In this document: piece by piece, positions 5,090-7,432 of the stretch
How the letters are laid out: each line of letters starts with the position of its first letter
Position numbering within the stretch: the stretch's first letter is position 1
From: Chloroflexi bacterium RBG_16_64_32
GTDB lineage: Bacteria; Chloroflexota; Dehalococcoidia; SM23-28-2; RBG-16-64-32
Assembly (NCBI GenBank): GCA_001795235.1
Contig: MGNZ01000036.1
Coordinates: 13,180-20,611 of the forward strand
Direction of reading: 5' to 3'
DNA: 7,432 nt
Notes under the pieces: model-generated
Told to the model about the DNA's origin: nothing
The model's database searches: none
Seen by the model: the letters and a program-made list of their open reading frames with translations, nothing else
Made by a program: the position numbers and the translations under genes

Positions 5090-6169
5090 ATGGGCGCTGG
5101 GGCCTTCATTCAGCTCGTGGTGACGCAGGCGACGATGCTCCGGCGCAACGTCGGGTTCTGGCTCAGCAGCATCATCATGGCTGCACTCTCGATGGCTGTC
5201 TTCGGCTGGCTGTTCAATCCGGACACGCAGCCCTTTGACCTGGCGCTGGTTGATGAAGACCGGACGGAGGCCTCCCAGTCGCTCATGCAGGCCTTCGACG
5301 GCCTGGAGAACGTGGAGCTGAAGCGGGGGTCGCAGGAAGACGAGCTGGAGTCCCTGGAGGGCGGCGACCGGGGAGCGGTGGTGATCGTGCCTTCGGGGTT
5401 CGGGGCTGATCTGGGCGAGGGCGCCGCTTCGCTCGTGGTCTACTACGATAACTCCAACCCCATACGCATCGGCTACGTCACCAGCACCGTGGATGCGGTA
5501 GTGGACAACTACAACGCAAGCGTTGTGGGGCAGACCAACGCGGTGACGGTGGACAAGCAGGCGGTGGATACGGATAACGTGCGCTTCATTGACTTCCTGA
5601 CGCCGGGGATGGTGGGGATGATGATAATGTGGGTGAACCTGGGGGTGGGCTTCCTCCTGGTCACCTGGCGGGAGCAGGGGATCCTGCGGCGCCTGGGGGT
5701 GACCCCCTTACGGCCCGGCAGCCTCATCGCCAGCCAGGCGGTCTCGTTCGCCCTCATCTCGCTGACGCAGACGGTCATCATCCTCGGCATGGGCCGCCTC
5801 GTCTTCGATGTCGAGGTCGCGGGCAGCTATCTCTGGCTGGCGCTGACGGTCTTGCTAGGCGTGCTGGCGATGCTGTCCGTCGGCTACGTCATCGCCAGCC
5901 TGCTGAAGAGCGTCACCTCGGTTAATGCGGTGATAAACCTGGTGGCCTTCCCGATGATCTTCCTGGGGGGCTCGTACTTCCCCCTGGACACGCCGCCGGT
6001 ACTGAACCCGCTGGTCAACGCGATCCCCCTCACCCACCTGAACGACGCCCTGCGCGAGGTGGTGAACCACTCCGGCGGACTGGGCGATCTGTGGCTGAGC
6101 TGGACGGTGCTTGCGGCCTGGATCGTCGGCGGGTTCGTCCTTTCCATGCGCCTGTTCCGCTGGCAGTAG
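5090..6169 (+). CDS. ABC-2 type transporter permease
   Basis: A 359-aa membrane partner of the preceding ATPase, starting 2 nt after its stop (ATG 5090). Topology: one membrane segment at about 23-42, a large extracytoplasmic domain at about 43-165 (LALVDEDRTEAS, VVIVPSGFGADL), then about five segments near 170-192, 215-236, 245-270, 280-297 and 335-353. The cytoplasmic coupling loop WREQGILRRLGVTPLRP (193-209) and the FLGGSYFPLDTPP motif (291-303) are characteristic of ABC-2 drug, polysaccharide or antibiotic exporters. The tight spacing shows co-translation with the ATPase. The TetR gene upstream suggests efflux of a toxic small molecule, which is inference. Confidence 0.92.
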   Translation: MGAGAFIQLVVTQATMLRRNVGFWLSSIIMAALSMAVFGWLFNPDTQPFDLALVDEDRTEASQSLMQAFDGLENVELKRGSQEDELESLEGGDRGAVVIVPSGFGADLGEGAASLVVYYDNSNPIRIGYVTSTVDAVVDNYNASVVGQTNAVTVDKQAVDTDNVRFIDFLTPGMVGMMIMWVNLGVGFLLVTWREQGILRRLGVTPLRPGSLIASQAVSFALISLTQTVIILGMGRLVFDVEVAGSYLWLALTVLLGVLAMLSVGYVIASLLKSVTSVNAVINLVAFPMIFLGGSYFPLDTPPVLNPLVNAIPLTHLNDALREVVNHSGGLGDLWLSWTVLAAWIVGGFVLSMRLFRWQ

Positions 6170-6176
6170 CGTGACC

Positions 6177-6205
6177 TTGACCGACCCATTCGTCGCTGCT
6201 ATCGT
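6177..6205 (+). promoter_or_regulatory. Candidate promoter of the dsbA-vkor unit
   Basis: TTGACC (6177-6182, 5 of 6), a 17-nt spacer and the extended -10 TG-C-TATCGT (6197-6205; hexamer 4 of 6) lie just after the permease stop. The predicted start is at about 6211-6212. That would make GTG 6211 leaderless, or give TTG 6235 a 24-nt leader. It would separate the disulfide unit from exporter control. Confidence 0.45.
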
Positions 6206-6210
6206 CGCGT

Positions 6211-6942
6211 GTGGGGAGCGGCGAGGGCTGGGAATTGGCGCGAGGCAGTAAGAGACACAAGAGATCCAGCCGGCGAAGTGGCCGCCGGGCGCGCGTTTGG
6301 TCCTATCTGATTGCAATCGGTGCGGCCGCGGTGGTGGTGGCGGCCCTGATCGTCGCGGGTGTATTTAGCCGTGGGGGTGACGGGGACGAGAGTGGCGGGC
6401 CCGTCGTCCTGCCCAGCCCCCGACCAGCGGACGTACCGCGTGATGGGCACGTGCTGGGCAGCGCCGGCGCCCCGGTGACTGTCATAGAATACTCGGACTT
6501 CCAGTGACCGTTCTGCCGCATGGTCGCCGTGAGCGTCCTCCCGCCCATCGAGGAAGAATTCGTCTCCGCCGGTCAAGTGAAGGTGCAGGTGCGCCCCGTC
6601 GCCATCCTGGGTGAGGAGTCGGAGCTGGCAGCGCAGGCGGCCGAGTGCGCCAACGATCAAGGGCAGTTCTTCGAGTTTCACGACACGCTATTCCTCAACC
6701 AGGGCAAAGAACACAGCGGGGCGTTTTCGCGCCAGAACCTCAAACGCTTCGCCCAGGCGCTGGCGCTTGACGCGGCTTCGTTCGACTCCTGCCTGGACTC
6801 GGGCAAGTACGCCTCTCTGGTTCGGGCGGGAGGGCAGGGTATCAGCAAGGTGCCTACCATTATGATCAACGGTAAGGAAGTGGACAGCACCGTGGAGGCG
6901 ATGAGGTCAGCGATCAAGGAGGAGCTGGCCACGGCACCGTGA
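6211..6942 (+). CDS. DsbA-like thiol:disulfide oxidoreductase, probable selenoprotein (in-frame TGA = Sec at 6505-6507)
   Basis: A membrane-anchored thioredoxin-fold oxidase for forming disulfides in exported proteins. Residue numbers count from GTG 6211: basic N-terminus (11-29, RGSKRHKRSSRRSGRRARV), one membrane segment (31-52), linker, then a DsbA/Thioredoxin_4 domain (about 78-240). The active site reads EYSDFQ-TGA-PFCRM, where relatives have a cysteine followed by PFC. The TGA at codon 99 thus replaces the N-terminal, nucleophilic Cys of CxxC, and C102 remains. Beyond it the same frame runs 144 more codons with family features: RPVAILGEESELAAQAAECA, FFEFHDTLFLNQG, and the cis-proline loop VPT (P215). 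A SECIS-like hairpin follows the TGA. The start may instead be TTG 6235 (MARGSKRHK), with CGAGGG 7 nt before it. Ordinary gene calling would yield 6211-6507 and 6520-6942 as two fragments. The alternative is a Cys-to-stop mutation or sequence error. Confidence 0.85.
6505..6507 (+). other. Candidate selenocysteine codon (TGA) in the U-x-x-C active site
   Basis: The single in-frame TGA falls exactly on the first cysteine of the CPFC motif, one base from the TGC codon. TGA also ends ispD, the VTT gene, tetR and this same gene at 6940-6942, so it is not globally reassigned, and site-specific recoding is needed. Confidence 0.8.
6508..6538 (+). promoter_or_regulatory. Candidate bacterial SECIS element
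   Basis: Fourteen nucleotides after the TGA, GGTCGC (6522-6527) and GCGTCC (6533-6538) pair around the 5-nt loop CGTGA, with one U-U mismatch inside the stem. The loop has G as its second base and starts 21 nt after the TGA, which satisfies the bacterial SECIS rules I know (small apical loop, G in the first two loop positions, about 16-37 nt from UGA). The E. coli fdhF element likewise has an upper stem with an unpaired U. The stem is short and was paired by hand. Confidence 0.55.
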
Positions 6943-7397
6943 GCGCCGGAACGGCGGGAACCCTGTCCGATAGGCTGCCGTGGATCGGGCTGGCGCTCCT
7001 GGGACTGCCCGGTGGAGCGGTGGCGGCGTACCTGACGTATGCGCACTGGGCGGACCGGCCCACCGTGTGCGGCGGCATCGGCGAGTGCGAACTGGTGCAG
7101 ACCAGCGAGTACTCGGAGATCGCCGGCGTGCCCGTCGCGTTCCTTGGCCTGCTCTATTTCCTGGCGATCTCGCTGCTAGCCTTGGCCCGGATCAGGCGGA
7201 TCCCCGCGGCGCTGGAGTGGGCGCAGCCGGCGGCTTTGTCGATGTCCCTGGCGGGAACAGCGTTCATCGCCTACCTCACGTACGTGGAGCTATTCGTTCT
7301 GGACGCGATCTGCGTATGGTGCGTCAGTCTGGCCGCTCTCACCGTTGCCAGCCTTGGCCTCGCGGTCTGGGGGTCATTCTCCGGAGGAGAGGAGTAG
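6939..7397 (+). CDS. Vitamin K epoxide reductase (VKOR)-family disulfide-generating membrane protein
   Basis: A 152-aa, four-helix membrane enzyme that reoxidises DsbA-like partners and passes electrons to quinone, in the role of DsbB. Helices lie at about 14-36, 64-84, 97-118 and 122-145. The catalytic residues are present: loop cysteines C44 and C50, S56, and the CVWC centre C125/C128. The C-x5-C spacing and Ser position match the cyanobacterial VKOR homologue. Unlike that protein, this one has no fused thioredoxin domain; the separate upstream DsbA supplies it. GTG 6939 overlaps the dsbA stop in GTGA, with AGGAGGAG at 6917-6924 (a 14-nt gap), so translation is coupled. A truncated DsbA would uncouple it, which argues that readthrough happens. 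Confidence 0.92.
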   Translation: MSAGTAGTLSDRLPWIGLALLGLPGGAVAAYLTYAHWADRPTVCGGIGECELVQTSEYSEIAGVPVAFLGLLYFLAISLLALARIRRIPAALEWAQPAALSMSLAGTAFIAYLTYVELFVLDAICVWCVSLAALTVASLGLAVWGSFSGGEE

Positions 7398-7432
7398 GTC
7401 CGCGGTCGGCCGGCTGCGGATGACCGGCTCCG

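Noticed and set aside
6505..6507. TGA read as evidence that dsbA is a plain pseudogene or that TGA is globally recoded
   Set aside because: A random stop is unlikely to hit precisely the catalytic Cys codon with no other damage. Global recoding is excluded because TGA ends several intact genes here, including this one. A sequencing error (TGC to TGA) cannot be fully ruled out from one sequence.
6520..6942. Separate short gene starting at ATG 6520
   Set aside because: No ribosome site precedes it, it is in the same frame as the upstream half, and the start falls just after the CxxC motif, so it would lack the N-terminal strand of the thioredoxin fold.
7398..7432. GC-rich sequence after the VKOR stop as a terminator
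   Set aside because: Some CCGGC/GCCGG self-complementarity exists but no T-run is present before the window ends.
1..7432. CRISPR arrays, tRNA or rRNA genes, insertion sequences
   Set aside because: No regularly spaced direct repeats, tRNA-like cloverleafs, rRNA signatures or transposase genes were seen. The only mobile-type DNA is the short repeat-like material inside ispD.

Overview
The window is GC-rich bacterial chromosome, about 60-65% GC by eye. It looks most like Chloroflexota (Dehalococcoidia-type) or a related high-GC Gram-positive-like lineage. That placement is inference. It rests on a PIN/TRAM membrane protein next to ispD-ispF, a c-di-AMP riboswitch, a DsbA/VKOR disulfide pathway, and a short CCTTCGACAGGCTCAGGGCA-type repeat that I associate with such genomes. 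TGA, TAG and TAA all serve as ordinary stops here, so the standard code applies.

Left part, minus strand (1-2160): a good sigma-70 promoter (TTGACA-N17-TATACT) drives a tight operon of a YacL-like PIN/TRAM membrane protein, ispD and ispF (cut by the window edge). IspD and IspF are non-mevalonate isoprenoid enzymes. IspD carries two in-frame repeat-like insertions that make it longer than its family.

Next (2168-3061), also on the minus strand, is a VTT/DedA-family membrane protein. Its leader is a clear c-di-AMP (ydaO-yuaA) riboswitch followed by an intrinsic terminator just before the start codon. The stretch between this gene and the divergent tetR (2807-3213) is therefore fully regulatory: riboswitch, terminator, two divergent promoters and an operator palindrome.

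The plus strand (3129-6169) holds a TetR repressor with a 16-bp perfect inverted-repeat operator overlapping its transcription start. It is followed by a probable 49-aa small protein, a CRP-consensus site placed as for a class II activated promoter, and an ABC-2 type exporter (ATPase plus permease).

At the right end (6177-7397) is a two-gene disulfide-formation unit: a membrane-anchored DsbA-like oxidoreductase and a VKOR quinone reductase overlapping by 4 nt. The DsbA frame has a single in-frame TGA exactly where the first cysteine of its CxxC active site should be (U-P-F-C), with a bacterial SECIS-like hairpin at the right distance. The best reading is a selenocysteine-containing DsbA that conventional gene calling would split in two. 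This is the main discovery candidate of the window.
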